A stretch of 52,573 nucleotides of DNA. Source: an uncultured Candidatus Melainabacteria bacterium. GTDB lineage: Bacteria > Cyanobacteriota > Vampirovibrionia > Gastranaerophilales > Gastranaerophilaceae. The DNA lies in NCBI GenBank assembly GCA_934692295.1, contig CAKUTL010000006.1, positions 1 through 52,573 of the forward strand, in the 5' to 3' direction. This document shows positions 24,359 through 32,266 of this stretch, piece after piece. The position numbers and the translations under genes are program-made. Under the pieces are notes generated by a model. That model did not search any database, was not told the DNA's origin, and was given only the letters and a program-made list of their open reading frames with translations. The stretch's first letter is position 1. The number at the start of each line of letters is the position of its first letter.

Positions 24359-25033
24359 ATGGCTGATAGTAAGATGAATGATAGCGTTGGGAGAAAAATT
24401 GTAGAGGCTTTAAAAATGCAATCTGCGGATGTTCAGGAAGAATCTCCTGTAGAAGAAGAGATTGTTAAAGAACAAGATGTTGTTCAACAAAATATTGAAC
24501 CTCAAGAAAATATGGATTCTTTTGAAGAAAAAGATTCTGATGACTTTGGTATGGAGGTTCAACCTCAAGCAGCTGCAGAATTACCTGCTGATATTCAAAT
24601 GAAAATCCAAAGTCAATTGAAAGATCCTGTTCAGCCACAGTTCCAATCTTCATATATTGATAATGCGTTTCAACAAAGTTTAGCGAGAAATCTAGGACAA
24701 AATGATTCTTTCGTTCAAGTTCCGGATGATTTTGATTACCCTGCTAATGTTGCTGTTTTAAAACAACTTATTGCTAAACTTCCGGCAGGTGTTTCAAAAC
24801 AGACAGGTGCAACTATTATTCGTCAAACAATGGAAGCTCTTGGTATTTCTATGCAATCAGTAATTCAAGAAGCAAAACAAGTTCAGGGTACGTTAATTGA
24901 AAATTCAAAGGAATGTCAATCTAGTATTATTGAATATAAAAAACAAATAGGGATTTTGGAAGCAAAATCACAGCAGTACAAAAGACAGTCTGCTGTGATG
25001 AATGATATTATTAACTTATTTATTCAATCTTAA
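24359..25033 (+). CDS. Unknown acidic / coiled-coil protein
   Basis: This 224-residue protein has no signal peptide. Residues about 20-100 are acidic, Gln-rich and probably disordered (E-E-S-P-V-E-E-E-I-V-K-E-Q-D). A compact region at about 120-170 (D-D-F-D-Y-P-A-N-V-A-V-L-K-Q-L-I, then L-P-A-G-V-S-K-Q-T-G-A-T-I-I-R-Q-T-M-E-A-L) looks strongly conserved. It is followed by a coiled coil to the end. The layout suggests a cytoplasmic scaffold, for instance in cell division or organelle assembly. The stop overlaps the convergent 25030-25362 gene by 4 bases. I do not recognise the family with confidence. Confidence 0.75.
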   Translation: MADSKMNDSVGRKIVEALKMQSADVQEESPVEEEIVKEQDVVQQNIEPQENMDSFEEKDSDDFGMEVQPQAAAELPADIQMKIQSQLKDPVQPQFQSSYIDNAFQQSLARNLGQNDSFVQVPDDFDYPANVAVLKQLIAKLPAGVSKQTGATIIRQTMEALGISMQSVIQEAKQVQGTLIENSKECQSSIIEYKKQIGILEAKSQQYKRQSAVMNDIINLFIQS

Positions 25034-25362
25034 GCTGCTTTATAAGTGAAAGACTCTTGAATTCCGGCTTGAATCATTCCTTGATTTGATTTCAATTCTG
25101 TGTTAATCATTTCAAGTCTTTCTTCGATTTCTGTTTTTTGCAAATCAAGTTTTTCTTCAAGAAGTTTCAGTTTATATTGTCGTTCCTGTAACTTTTTCGC
25201 AATCAGAGAATCTGATTCGTAATCTGTTCCCACCTGCATCAGGCTAGATGCTGCTTTTGTTGCAGTCATTTTTGCTTGGGTGATAAGATGAAGTTGCCAT
25301 TGATAGGTGGATCTCATCTGTTTAAGATATACATTTCTAATTATACCTATAAATAAACCCAT
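25030..25362 (-). CDS. Unknown small coiled-coil protein
   Basis: The 110-residue protein is predicted to be almost entirely helical. A mildly hydrophobic start (G-L-F-I-G-I-I-R-N-V-Y-L) leads to a coiled coil with clear heptads at about residues 60-95 (L-K-L-L-E-E-K-L-D-L-Q-K-T-E-I-E-E-R-L). It has no cleavable signal peptide. It lies 17 bases downstream of the related-looking 90-residue gene and is preceded by AGGCAGGAAA. The end overlaps the convergent 24359 gene by 4 bases. Function unknown; it belongs to the 25.0-27.8 kb block of candidate axial or export-related proteins. Confidence 0.7.
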   Translation of the reverse strand: MGLFIGIIRNVYLKQMRSTYQWQLHLITQAKMTATKAASSLMQVGTDYESDSLIAKKLQERQYKLKLLEEKLDLQKTEIEERLEMINTELKSNQGMIQAGIQESFTYKAA

Positions 25363-25379
25363 TGCGTTTCCTGCCTTTA

Positions 25380-25652
25380 CTACCTTTTTTGATCTAAATG
25401 TGATCCTTTCAAGAAATTATGTTGGCTGTTTTCTGCAATCAATTGTTCCATTTTGTGAAGTTGATGCTGGTGATAGTTCAACCTGTACTGTGCCATTTTT
25501 AATTTCTTTTTAACCGTAAGAAAATCTTTGATTCCTTCAACTATAGATGTTATCATTGCTTGTATCGGATTTTTCCTGATGAAGTAATTCTTCGTATAAA
25601 TCAAGAAATCCAAGATTCTTTTTACGTATAAATCCAGAGTTTCGCGAAACAT
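25380..25652 (-). CDS. Unknown small helical protein
   Basis: The 90-residue, strongly basic protein is predicted helical throughout (R-E-T-L-D-L-Y-V-K-R-I-L-D-F, then K-K-K-L-K-M-A-Q-Y-R-L-N-Y-H-Q-H-Q-L). The His-rich stretch near residue 70 is unusual. It has an AAGGAG ribosome-binding site and no export signal. It heads a two-gene unit with the 110-residue coiled-coil gene, and a palindromic hairpin at 25829-25854 separates it from the upstream 25884 gene. No family is recognised. Confidence 0.65.
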   Translation of the reverse strand: MFRETLDLYVKRILDFLIYTKNYFIRKNPIQAMITSIVEGIKDFLTVKKKLKMAQYRLNYHQHQLHKMEQLIAENSQHNFLKGSHLDQKR

Positions 25653-25828
25653 TTTGCTCCTTACACTTTGGACCTACATATATTTAAAAACATCGAGTTC
25701 AAAATAATTGATAAATTTATTGCTCTCTTTTAATATTTCTTAATATATGGGTCAATTTCTATTCTTATCTTTGCTTATTATCGGTTAAATTTTTAAAATC
25801 TTTAATTAATATATATAATAAATAATAT

Positions 25829-25854
25829 GGATAATGTAAATATTTACATTATCC
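25829..25854 (-). terminator. 26-bp perfect palindrome, probable terminator
   Basis: Positions 25829-25841 and 25842-25854 are exact inverse complements with no spacer. On the minus strand it lies 29 bases after the stop of the 25884 gene and is followed by ATATTATTTATTATAT. It could equally be a protein-binding palindrome for the genes downstream. Confidence 0.55.
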
Positions 25855-25883
25855 ACAAAAATTTAAAAGGAATACCAATATTA

Positions 25884-26699
25884 TTATAAGTTTTGAATAG
25901 CTTTACTATCGCTATCAATCCCTTCTTTTAACATCTTTTTCGCAACATCGCCTTGCGTATCTAGCATTTTGCAAACTGTTTCAATATTACGAACTTTAGT
26001 AGATAGAATAACATCCGCATTGTTTGTAATATTTCCACTAATATTTTGATACGCTGCTAATGCGGCAGAAGATGTTCCTTGCATCAAGTTACCTAAAACA
26101 GTAGTACCGGCTCCGTAAATACCTAAGTAAGGAGATACGGCTGTTAAAATACCTCCAAACCCTGAAATACAACTAGCAAAAGGCATAACAACATTGGATG
26201 CAATTTTTCCTAAGCCGGATCCTGTACCAATACCATAAGCTGCCGCACTTGTTATATCTGCAAGTCCGCCAATGCTTGATGCTCCACCTGTAATATAACC
26301 GCTATTTGTTCCCCAGCCGTTCAAAATTGAGGAAGCCCCACCGGTTGATAATCCGTAAATTGAGCTAATTGAAGCTGCTCCGGATGGAAAACCTGAATAG
26401 TTATATAGTGAATCAGTTCCATAAGCTGAATTTGTATTTGTTTTTGAATAATATGAAGTTCCTGAAATATTCATTGTTTCAGAACCTCCAAAAACCGTTG
26501 CAAATGATGAAGGAGCAAGTAGGCTTGCTAAATTGTATAACAAACCTCCGGCAGATTCAAATCCGGTTCCTGTTCCACTACCTGATACTGTCAAATCTCT
26601 TAATCTGTCATAAGTTTCCCATAATTGGGCTTTGGCAGCAGAGCTGGCATCTCCGAATCTATTTGCTATAACTAAATTGCTATCATTTTTGTAAGACAT
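25884..26699 (-). CDS. Unknown Gly/Ser/Ala/Tyr-rich protein
   Basis: This 271-residue protein has no signal peptide. The N-terminus is helical (A-N-R-F-G-D-A-S-S-A-A-K-A-Q-L-W-E-T-Y). Residues about 40-200 are Gly/Ser/Ala/Tyr-rich with repeating Y-G/S-T-G-G-A-S-S motifs. The C-terminus (about 215-271) is again helical (V-R-N-I-E-T-V-C-K-M-L-D-T-Q-G-D-V-A-K-K-M-L). Helical ends with a low-complexity middle resemble secreted filament or axial proteins. It is the second gene after 26724-27785, with a 24-base gap, and a palindromic hairpin follows. Confidence 0.65.
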   Translation of the reverse strand: MSYKNDSNLVIANRFGDASSAAKAQLWETYDRLRDLTVSGSGTGTGFESAGGLLYNLASLLAPSSFATVFGGSETMNISGTSYYSKTNTNSAYGTDSLYNYSGFPSGAASISSIYGLSTGGASSILNGWGTNSGYITGGASSIGGLADITSAAAYGIGTGSGLGKIASNVVMPFASCISGFGGILTAVSPYLGIYGAGTTVLGNLMQGTSSAALAAYQNISGNITNNADVILSTKVRNIETVCKMLDTQGDVAKKMLKEGIDSDSKAIQNL

Positions 26700-26723
26700 T
26701 TTATTAAACCTCTTATTATTTTA

Positions 26724-27785
26724 TTAGCTTTCAAATGTTTTGAATGTACTATCAATGTTTTTAGAAATGATTTTATGAACAGCATCCATTTCTGTTTGAA
26801 GTGCATTTTGTTCTGTATCAAGTGCTTTTAAACGTAATTCAAGAGTTCTATCTTCTGTTTGAATTTGTTCTGTTTTTGCGTTTATGTCTTGAACTTGTTT
26901 TTCATAAACTTGTTTTTCGTAGTTATATTGATTCATCGCATCATTATATGCTTGATCATCAGTTGAACTTGTTGTATCTAAACTGTAAACTACGCTAGAA
27001 CCTTCCAGTTGTAAAGAAGTTGCTCTTCCGCTACTATCATATTCAATAATTCCGTATTTTGAAATTTCTTGATTTTTTGTTTGATAATCAGCATAGTATG
27101 AGTGAAGAGCCGCTGTAGAATCTTGTCTGCAAGCCTCTAGGGTGTCTTTTGTTGAACCTCCGGAACCTGTTGCAAAATTAACTTTGCTATTTCCGTCAGT
27201 CCACAAGTAGATGTTATTAAGTGCATCTGTTGAGCCGTTATTTCTGTAGTTTAGCCAATCTTTTGCTAGTTGTGTATCCGGCCAATCTTTTGCAATTTGG
27301 TCTAATTCTGCACTGTATGTACCCCAAGAGCTTTTTTCACTTGTATCGTTTCTGTCCACATCTCCCAAGCAAGTTAATTTTTTAGTTCCGACCATGTAGT
27401 AGCCTGTTGAACCTTCATCTGTTGGGCTTACATATTGTACCTGAGGATTAGAATTTGTATTTCTAATACCAGTGTATTCTGATACTTTAGCGTAATAGGT
27501 TACGTATGAATTATAATTAACGCCGTCAGAATCTGTATAATCAGCAGTTTGAATATCTGAAATGTATTGTTTATTATCTCCAATATCAAATGAGTATTGA
27601 GTTGTTGTGAAATCATTTGAACTTGGAGCTGTAGGAACTTCCATTGTATAGAGCTTATTCCACAACTCTGAGCTTTGATTAGCTAAAGCAGTTCTTGCTT
27701 GGTTAATTTGTTGTCCTTCATATTCAACATTTGATTTTCTTGCTGCAAGTGCTATCCATCTTGCTTGAGATGCGGCCATGCCCAT
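26724..27785 (-). CDS. Unknown protein with flagellar-axial-like terminal helices
   Basis: The 353-residue protein begins with a distinctive helix (A-A-S-Q-A-R-W-I-A-L-A-A-R-K-S-N-V-E-Y) continuing as G-Q-Q-I-N-Q-A-R-T-A-L-A-N-Q-S. Its last 70 residues form a second long heptad helix (E-D-R-T-L-E-L-R-L-K-A-L-D-T-E-Q). The middle (about 50-270) is Ser/Thr/Asp/Tyr-rich and probably beta. Terminal helices flanking a variable centre, with no signal peptide, is the plan of flagellar hook, junction and filament proteins exported by type III secretion. I recall similar N-terminal modules in other lineage proteins but cannot name a characterised family. AGAAGGAG is the ribosome-binding site; 25884 follows in the same unit. 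Confidence 0.65.
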   Translation of the reverse strand: MGMAASQARWIALAARKSNVEYEGQQINQARTALANQSSELWNKLYTMEVPTAPSSNDFTTTQYSFDIGDNKQYISDIQTADYTDSDGVNYNSYVTYYAKVSEYTGIRNTNSNPQVQYVSPTDEGSTGYYMVGTKKLTCLGDVDRNDTSEKSSWGTYSAELDQIAKDWPDTQLAKDWLNYRNNGSTDALNNIYLWTDGNSKVNFATGSGGSTKDTLEACRQDSTAALHSYYADYQTKNQEISKYGIIEYDSSGRATSLQLEGSSVVYSLDTTSSTDDQAYNDAMNQYNYEKQVYEKQVQDINAKTEQIQTEDRTLELRLKALDTEQNALQTEMDAVHKIISKNIDSTFKTFES

Positions 27786-27961
27786 ATTGGTATCTCCTTC
27801 TGTTTATAGTTTTTTATCTACCTGTATTCGGTATAATGATTATTTTTGAAAAGTCAATATTAATCTATTTAAATTATACGGCATTTAATAAGTTTTATAT
27901 AGCTGATTTCAGAAAAATCAATCGTTTGAATGATTTTAAAAATATTGCATTCTCAAAGACC

Positions 27962-27991
27962 TTTACAGTTTTTTTATGTTTCTGCTAATAT
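27962..27991 (+). promoter_or_regulatory. Promoter for the MCE-lpxK unit
   Basis: TTTACA (27962-27967), 18 bases and TAATAT (27986-27991) with an extended TG-C before the -10. The start near 27998 is 24 bases ahead of the ATG at 28022, which has AGAAAGG. Confidence 0.6.
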
Positions 27992-28021
27992 TGTATTAAC
28001 GATATTAGAGAAAGGTAGATA

Positions 28022-29389
28022 ATGAAATTTTCATCATCATTCAAAGTTGGTTTATTAACATTAGTAGCTCTTGTGCTATTAGTTGGTACTGTTTTGAAGG
28101 TAAAAGGACGAGCTTTTTCATCTGCAAAAAGAATTGAAATTCAGTTCAAGGATGTTAATGGTTTAAGACCTGGTGCCGGCGTTCAAATCATGGGTTTGAA
28201 AGTTGGTCAGGTTGAGGAAATTACTCCTGTTGTAGATGGAGAAAATAGTTTTGTTAATGTGAAATTTGTTATTACTGATCCAAATGTTCAAATTCCTAGA
28301 GCATCGTCTTTCTCTATCCAACAATCTGGTTTGATTGGTGAATTGTTCTTGGAAATTACTCCTCCAAAGACAAAAACAATTTATATCCCAATGGTAAACA
28401 GAGATTTAATTTATAAAAATGATGCTGTTCAAATGAAATTGAGCGGTAAATATTATGATATTGGTTTGATTAAAGGTGTTGATGTTGTTGCAAAAGATTC
28501 AATTCCACCTAGCTACAGAAACTATATCAAAACAAATTATGCTTACAAAGTTGACTATTTTGTAAATTTACCAGGGTTAATTTTACCGGAATTTTTAAGA
28601 GGTTCTGCTGTAACTTATGATGGTAGTCATAAATTGAGATTGGTTTCTCTTGATGATACTCCGTTGTATTATCCTACTCAAAAATCTCCATATACAATTG
28701 TTGAACCCATGAGATTGTCTGACTTTATGGATTGGCAGTACAAAGCAGCAGAAACATTAACTGAAACAAATAAAAAGGTTAATGATATTCTTTCAGATGA
28801 TACAATTGCTGATTTGAAATATACTATCGCTAATTTGAGTGCGTTAACTTCTCGTTCAAGTGTTACTCTTGATAAAGTTGATAACTTGTTAGACTCTTCA
28901 AAAGGTGATATTGAACAATTGTTAGCAATGACTCAACAAGCTACAGATGATTTCAATAAACTTTCAGCAAATGTTAATAATATTATTGGAGATAAAGAAT
29001 TTAAGACTAAGTTAATGTCAACTGCTGATTCTGTTGATCATTTATCTCGTAATTTGAATAAAGTTATGGATGCAGCTGATGCTGAAGAAACCGGTAAGAA
29101 TTTGAAAATTATTGCTGATAACCTTGCTCAAATCAGTGCAAGTGTTAATTCTATGACAAAAGATGACAAGTTGAAAAATCAACTTACAAATGCAATTACA
29201 AATGTAAATAAGGCTATGGTTGAAGTTTCTACAACATTAGAAACAGTTAATTGTGTAAATCCTGCAACTCCAAATCAAGCATCTGATTTGAAGAAAATTG
29301 TGGATGATACAGTTGTAACTTCATCTAACCTTAGAAAATTCTCAGATAAGTTGAACAAGAGATTCTTATTGTTCAGATTGTTGTTCTAA
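28022..29389 (+). CDS. MCE/MlaD-family lipid transport protein
   Basis: The 455-residue protein has an N-terminal membrane anchor (about residues 8-26) and a classical MCE domain at about 35-120 (I-Q-F-K-D-V-N-G-L-R-P-G-A-G-V-Q-I-M-G-L, then G-L-I-G-E-L-F-L-E-I). A helical C-terminal region (about 240-440) carries repeated N-L/N-K heptads that would build the periplasmic tube or coiled coil. MlaD-like proteins move phospholipids between membranes. Here it is directly followed, 1 base later, by lpxK, which ties it to outer-membrane lipid biogenesis. No MlaE, MlaF or MlaB partner is encoded nearby. Confidence 0.9.
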   Translation: MKFSSSFKVGLLTLVALVLLVGTVLKVKGRAFSSAKRIEIQFKDVNGLRPGAGVQIMGLKVGQVEEITPVVDGENSFVNVKFVITDPNVQIPRASSFSIQQSGLIGELFLEITPPKTKTIYIPMVNRDLIYKNDAVQMKLSGKYYDIGLIKGVDVVAKDSIPPSYRNYIKTNYAYKVDYFVNLPGLILPEFLRGSAVTYDGSHKLRLVSLDDTPLYYPTQKSPYTIVEPMRLSDFMDWQYKAAETLTETNKKVNDILSDDTIADLKYTIANLSALTSRSSVTLDKVDNLLDSSKGDIEQLLAMTQQATDDFNKLSANVNNIIGDKEFKTKLMSTADSVDHLSRNLNKVMDAADAEETGKNLKIIADNLAQISASVNSMTKDDKLKNQLTNAITNVNKAMVEVSTTLETVNCVNPATPNQASDLKKIVDDTVVTSSNLRKFSDKLNKRFLLFRLLF

Positions 29390-29390
29390 T

Positions 29391-30410
29391 ATGATAAATT
29401 TAAAAACGAAAATTACACAAATTCATTATACAAGAGAGCCGCAAGGTATTTTGTTTGAAATTTTAAAGTTCTGTTCATATTTTTATGGTGCGGGTAGCAG
29501 GATAAAAAATTTCTTATATGACAAAGGAATACTAAAGCCGAAAAAAGTTGCGGCATACGTTATTTCAGTTGGTAATATGACAACCGGAGGTGTTGGTAAA
29601 ACTCCTGTTGTTGCTGAAATCGCAAAATATTTGGTTGCAAAGGGTGAAAGAGTTGCAATTGTTTCTCGTGGTTATGGCGGAAAACTGAATAATAAAAATG
29701 TTAATATGATTTCAGATGGGCAGAATATTTATTTTGATGCAATTCAAGCCGGTGATGAACCTTATATGCTTTCAGAAATGACTCCGGGATGTTATGTTTT
29801 TACTTGTAGAAATAGGTATTTAGCTGCAAAATATGCTGTTGAAAAATTTGGAATTGAAAAAATTATTCTAGATGATGGTTTTCAGCATCGTAAACTTTAT
29901 AGGGATTTAGATATTGTTTTGATGGATAGCGTTAAAGGTTTTGGCAATGAATACCTTTTGCCTGCGGGGCCATTGAGAGAAGGTCCGGAGGCCTTAGATA
30001 GAATAGATAAACTTTTAATAGTAAGTAAGAGTCGTAATCATAAAATTGCTGAAAAAGTTGCAAGAATTATGCACAAAAGATTAACTCTTCCCACTAGTGT
30101 TTGTTATACCGAACCAGATTATGTGTATAATATCAAAACTGGACAACGACTAATGGAAGGATTGGCAGTAACTGCAATGTGTGCAATCGGACAACCGCAA
30201 CAGTTCTATGATTTTCTGTCAGATTATGAAGTTGTAAAAAAGGTAACATTTGATGATCATCATCAATACGCCCCGATTGATATTGTTGATATCTCAGGAA
30301 GTATTATTACAACTGAAAAAGATGCTGTTAAATTAGCTCGTTTTGATAGAGATAATATTTATGCTCTTAAACTTAAAACAACAGTTGATGTTGAAGAGTT
30401 GTTGAGTTAA
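29391..30410 (+). CDS. lpxK: Tetraacyldisaccharide 4'-kinase
   Basis: LpxK adds the 4'-phosphate to the lipid A precursor at the inner membrane, so this organism should make lipid A. The 339-residue length fits. Near residue 60 it has S-V-G-N-M-T-T-G-G-V-G-K-T-P, the family's P-loop; S-R-G-Y-G-G follows near 88, G-D-E-P-Y near 120 and the D-D-G-F-Q-H-R motif near 165. F-D-D-H-H-Q-Y-A near 288 is also typical. It starts 1 base after the MCE gene stop with no ribosome-binding site of its own, so it is probably translationally coupled. It ends flush against the convergent pilin-like gene. Confidence 0.94.
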   Translation: MINLKTKITQIHYTREPQGILFEILKFCSYFYGAGSRIKNFLYDKGILKPKKVAAYVISVGNMTTGGVGKTPVVAEIAKYLVAKGERVAIVSRGYGGKLNNKNVNMISDGQNIYFDAIQAGDEPYMLSEMTPGCYVFTCRNRYLAAKYAVEKFGIEKIILDDGFQHRKLYRDLDIVLMDSVKGFGNEYLLPAGPLREGPEALDRIDKLLIVSKSRNHKIAEKVARIMHKRLTLPTSVCYTEPDYVYNIKTGQRLMEGLAVTAMCAIGQPQQFYDFLSDYEVVKKVTFDDHHQYAPIDIVDISGSIITTEKDAVKLARFDRDNIYALKLKTTVDVEELLS

Positions 30411-31082
30411 TTAATGACTAAAATGGATTCCACCATTATTTATGTAAAGTGAAGAACAAGAAATACCTGTTCCTTTCTTGCAGTCTTTAATTTTATCATT
30501 TGTTTCATAATATGGTACAAATCCATCTTGCATTAAAGATAAAAAGAAAATATCTTTACCAACTACGTTTGGTTTCGATATTCCATTCGTATCTACTTGA
30601 ACCCATCCGCAATTTATTAAATTCCCAGCCCAAGCAGTATCTGCGGTATCAGCGACGAGAGAGCAATTGGCTCTATGAAATCTAAATTTTACAGAATAAC
30701 CGCTTATTGTTGTTAACGAAGGCCAAGTATCATTAACGCTCATTTTATAATATCTGGTTTGTTTGTTTAAAAATGTAGAACTTTTTTGACATTTATTTGG
30801 AATATTGCTATTACATTTGTCTGCGACTTTTAATTTTGTTGCAAATGAATCTCTGAAACAGTGGTCATTAAACGAATTACAAGTTAGAGTTGGCGAATTA
30901 TCTTCATCTTCGAGTAGTTTAAGAGTTTGATTTAATTCGCTGAAAATTTTTTTGTATTGGGATTGATATTGTTTTTCTTGAATTTTTGTCATAAGCGTTG
31001 GAATTGTAATTGCCGCAACAACACCAATTATTCCCAATGTAATCAAAACTTCTGCTAGTGTAAAACCTTTTTCCTTTTGCAT
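30411..31082 (-). CDS. Prepilin-like secreted protein 1
   Basis: This 223-residue protein has a type IV prepilin/pseudopilin leader: Q-K-E-K-G followed by F-T-L-A-E-V-L-I-T-L-G-I-I-G-V, with cleavage expected after Gly6 and Glu at mature position 5. A helical spine (to about 70) leads to a Cys-containing globular domain with at least eight cysteines. Near the C-terminus it has D-T-N-G-I-S-K-P-N-V-V-G-K-D-I-F, a motif shared with the other pilin-like proteins here and reminiscent of a calcium-binding pseudopilin loop. It is monocistronic, has an AGAGGG ribosome-binding site and no secretion genes nearby. It is probably a minor pilin or pseudopilin. Confidence 0.82.
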   Translation of the reverse strand: MQKEKGFTLAEVLITLGIIGVVAAITIPTLMTKIQEKQYQSQYKKIFSELNQTLKLLEDEDNSPTLTCNSFNDHCFRDSFATKLKVADKCNSNIPNKCQKSSTFLNKQTRYYKMSVNDTWPSLTTISGYSVKFRFHRANCSLVADTADTAWAGNLINCGWVQVDTNGISKPNVVGKDIFFLSLMQDGFVPYYETNDKIKDCKKGTGISCSSLYINNGGIHFSH

Positions 31083-31092
31083 TTACCCTCTT

Positions 31093-31167
31093 TTCTATAT
31101 TAAATAAGAATATAGAATAATAATTCTCAAATAATACGTAATAATTCTATATTAAGTGCGAATTATT
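31093..31167. promoter_or_regulatory. Inverted repeats between a pilin-like gene and an XRE regulator
   Basis: Two inverted repeats lie in the 159-base divergent gap: TTCTATATT/AATATAGAA at 31093-31101 and 31109-31117, and AATAATTC/GAATTATT at 31140-31147 and 31160-31167. They could be operators for the XRE protein encoded at 31242. The region is very AT-rich, so chance is a real alternative. I found no convincing -35/-10 pair for the XRE gene. Confidence 0.3.
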
Positions 31168-31241
31168 GTCAAATATTCTTACTCTATAAAGTATTAAAAA
31201 CTAATAATATTAATTATCCTAATTTCAAAGAGGTAATAATT

Positions 31242-31559
31242 ATGGATATAAAGGTTCTTTTAGGAAAACGGATTAGGGAATATCGACAAAAATACAGAAT
31301 GACCCAATTTGAATTGGCTGAAAAATTGGAGATTGATGATAAGCACCTAAGCCGAATTGAACTTGGGAAAAACATGCCACAAGCACCTGTTATCTCAAAA
31401 CTTGCAGAAGTTTTTAATATTGAACCTAAAACCTTGTTTGAATTTTCGCATCTTGCTCCTGTTGGAGTGTTGAAACAAGATTTATTCAAAATGTTGGATT
31501 CAATGACGGATGAACAAATTGTTTTGACTTATAAATATGTAAAAAACTTTGTTATATAA
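31242..31559 (+). CDS. XRE-family transcriptional regulator
   Basis: The 105-residue protein carries a Cro/C1-type helix-turn-helix at about residues 7-62: L-G-K-R-I-R-E-Y-R, M-T-Q-F-E-L-A-E-K-L, then D-D-K-H-L-S-R-I-E-L-G-K as the recognition helix and turn. A C-terminal helix (about 80-105) probably mediates dimerisation. AGAGG precedes the start. It is divergent from the 30411 pilin-like gene and 7 bases upstream of the nth start. The target is unknown; the inverted repeats upstream are candidates. Confidence 0.85.
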   Translation: MDIKVLLGKRIREYRQKYRMTQFELAEKLEIDDKHLSRIELGKNMPQAPVISKLAEVFNIEPKTLFEFSHLAPVGVLKQDLFKMLDSMTDEQIVLTYKYVKNFVI

Positions 31560-31560
31560 T
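31555..31560 (+). promoter_or_regulatory. -10 hexamer 6 bases before the nth start
   Basis: A perfect TATAAT at 31555-31560 ends exactly 6 bases before ATG 31567, the same spacing as the leaderless layouts of folP, the 12617 gene, the 49235 gene and the purN-like gene. The -35 region is poor, and the hexamer overlaps the XRE stop codon. Confidence 0.4.
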
Positions 31561-31566
31561 TATTCT

Positions 31567-32202
31567 ATGATTGATGCAGTTATAAAAATTCTACAAGATG
31601 CAAAACAGCCTCAGAGTGATTTTGTAAAACTTATGGATGGTTTTAAAAATCCATATCTTGTTTTAATCGCTTGTATTTTGAGTTTGAGAACAAACGATAA
31701 AACAACTTATCCCGCTACATTACGAATGTTAGAACTTGCTAAAACACCACAAAAAATGATGAATGTTACAGAGGAAGACTTAGCCAAAGCCATCTATCCT
31801 GTTGGTTTTTATAAAAATAAAGCTGGACAAATCATTGAACTTTCGAAAATTATTGTCGAAAAATATAATGGTAAAGTTCCAGATAGCATAGATGAATTGT
31901 GCAAATTTCGTGGAGTGGGAAGAAAAACTGCAAATCTTGTCATGACTTTAGGATTTGGAGAACCCGCAATTTGCGTTGATGTTCATGTCCATAGAATTTT
32001 TAATCGTCTTGGTTATGTAAAAACAAAAACTCCCGAAGAAACAGAATTTGCACTAAGAGAAAAACTTCCTATAAAATATTGGATCCCAATAAATACTCTT
32101 TTAGTTACTCACGGACAAAATATTTGTAAGCCAATAAACCCGCAGTGTAATATTTGTCCAATTTCTGAATATTGTCAAAAAATTGGAGTTAAAAATAAAT
32201 AA
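31567..32202 (+). CDS. nth: Endonuclease III
   Basis: This DNA glycosylase/AP lyase removes oxidised pyrimidines. I start it at 31567; an upstream in-frame ATG at 31549 lies inside the XRE gene. The 211-residue protein has the helix-hairpin-helix F-R-G-V-G-R-K-T-A with the catalytic Lys (about residue 120), the catalytic Asp in C-V-D-V-H-V-H-R (about 139), and a perfect 4Fe-4S motif C-x6-C-x2-C-x5-C near the C-terminus. There is no Shine-Dalgarno sequence; TATAAT ends 6 bases ahead of the ATG. A hairpin follows the stop immediately. Confidence 0.95.
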   Translation: MIDAVIKILQDAKQPQSDFVKLMDGFKNPYLVLIACILSLRTNDKTTYPATLRMLELAKTPQKMMNVTEEDLAKAIYPVGFYKNKAGQIIELSKIIVEKYNGKVPDSIDELCKFRGVGRKTANLVMTLGFGEPAICVDVHVHRIFNRLGYVKTKTPEETEFALREKLPIKYWIPINTLLVTHGQNICKPINPQCNICPISEYCQKIGVKNK

Positions 32203-32237
32203 AACCCCCGATTTACATAATAGAAAAATCGGAGGTT
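32203..32237 (-). terminator. Terminator between nth and the skp-like gene
   Basis: Arms 32203-32214 and 32226-32237 pair over 12 positions with one mismatch. On the minus strand the stem ends in GGGGG and is followed by TTTTATTTATTTTT, a good U-tract for the skp-like gene; the plus-strand side is less U-rich. Confidence 0.7.
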
Positions 32238-32266
32238 AAACTTTAAACTTTACAAATTAATTTTGA

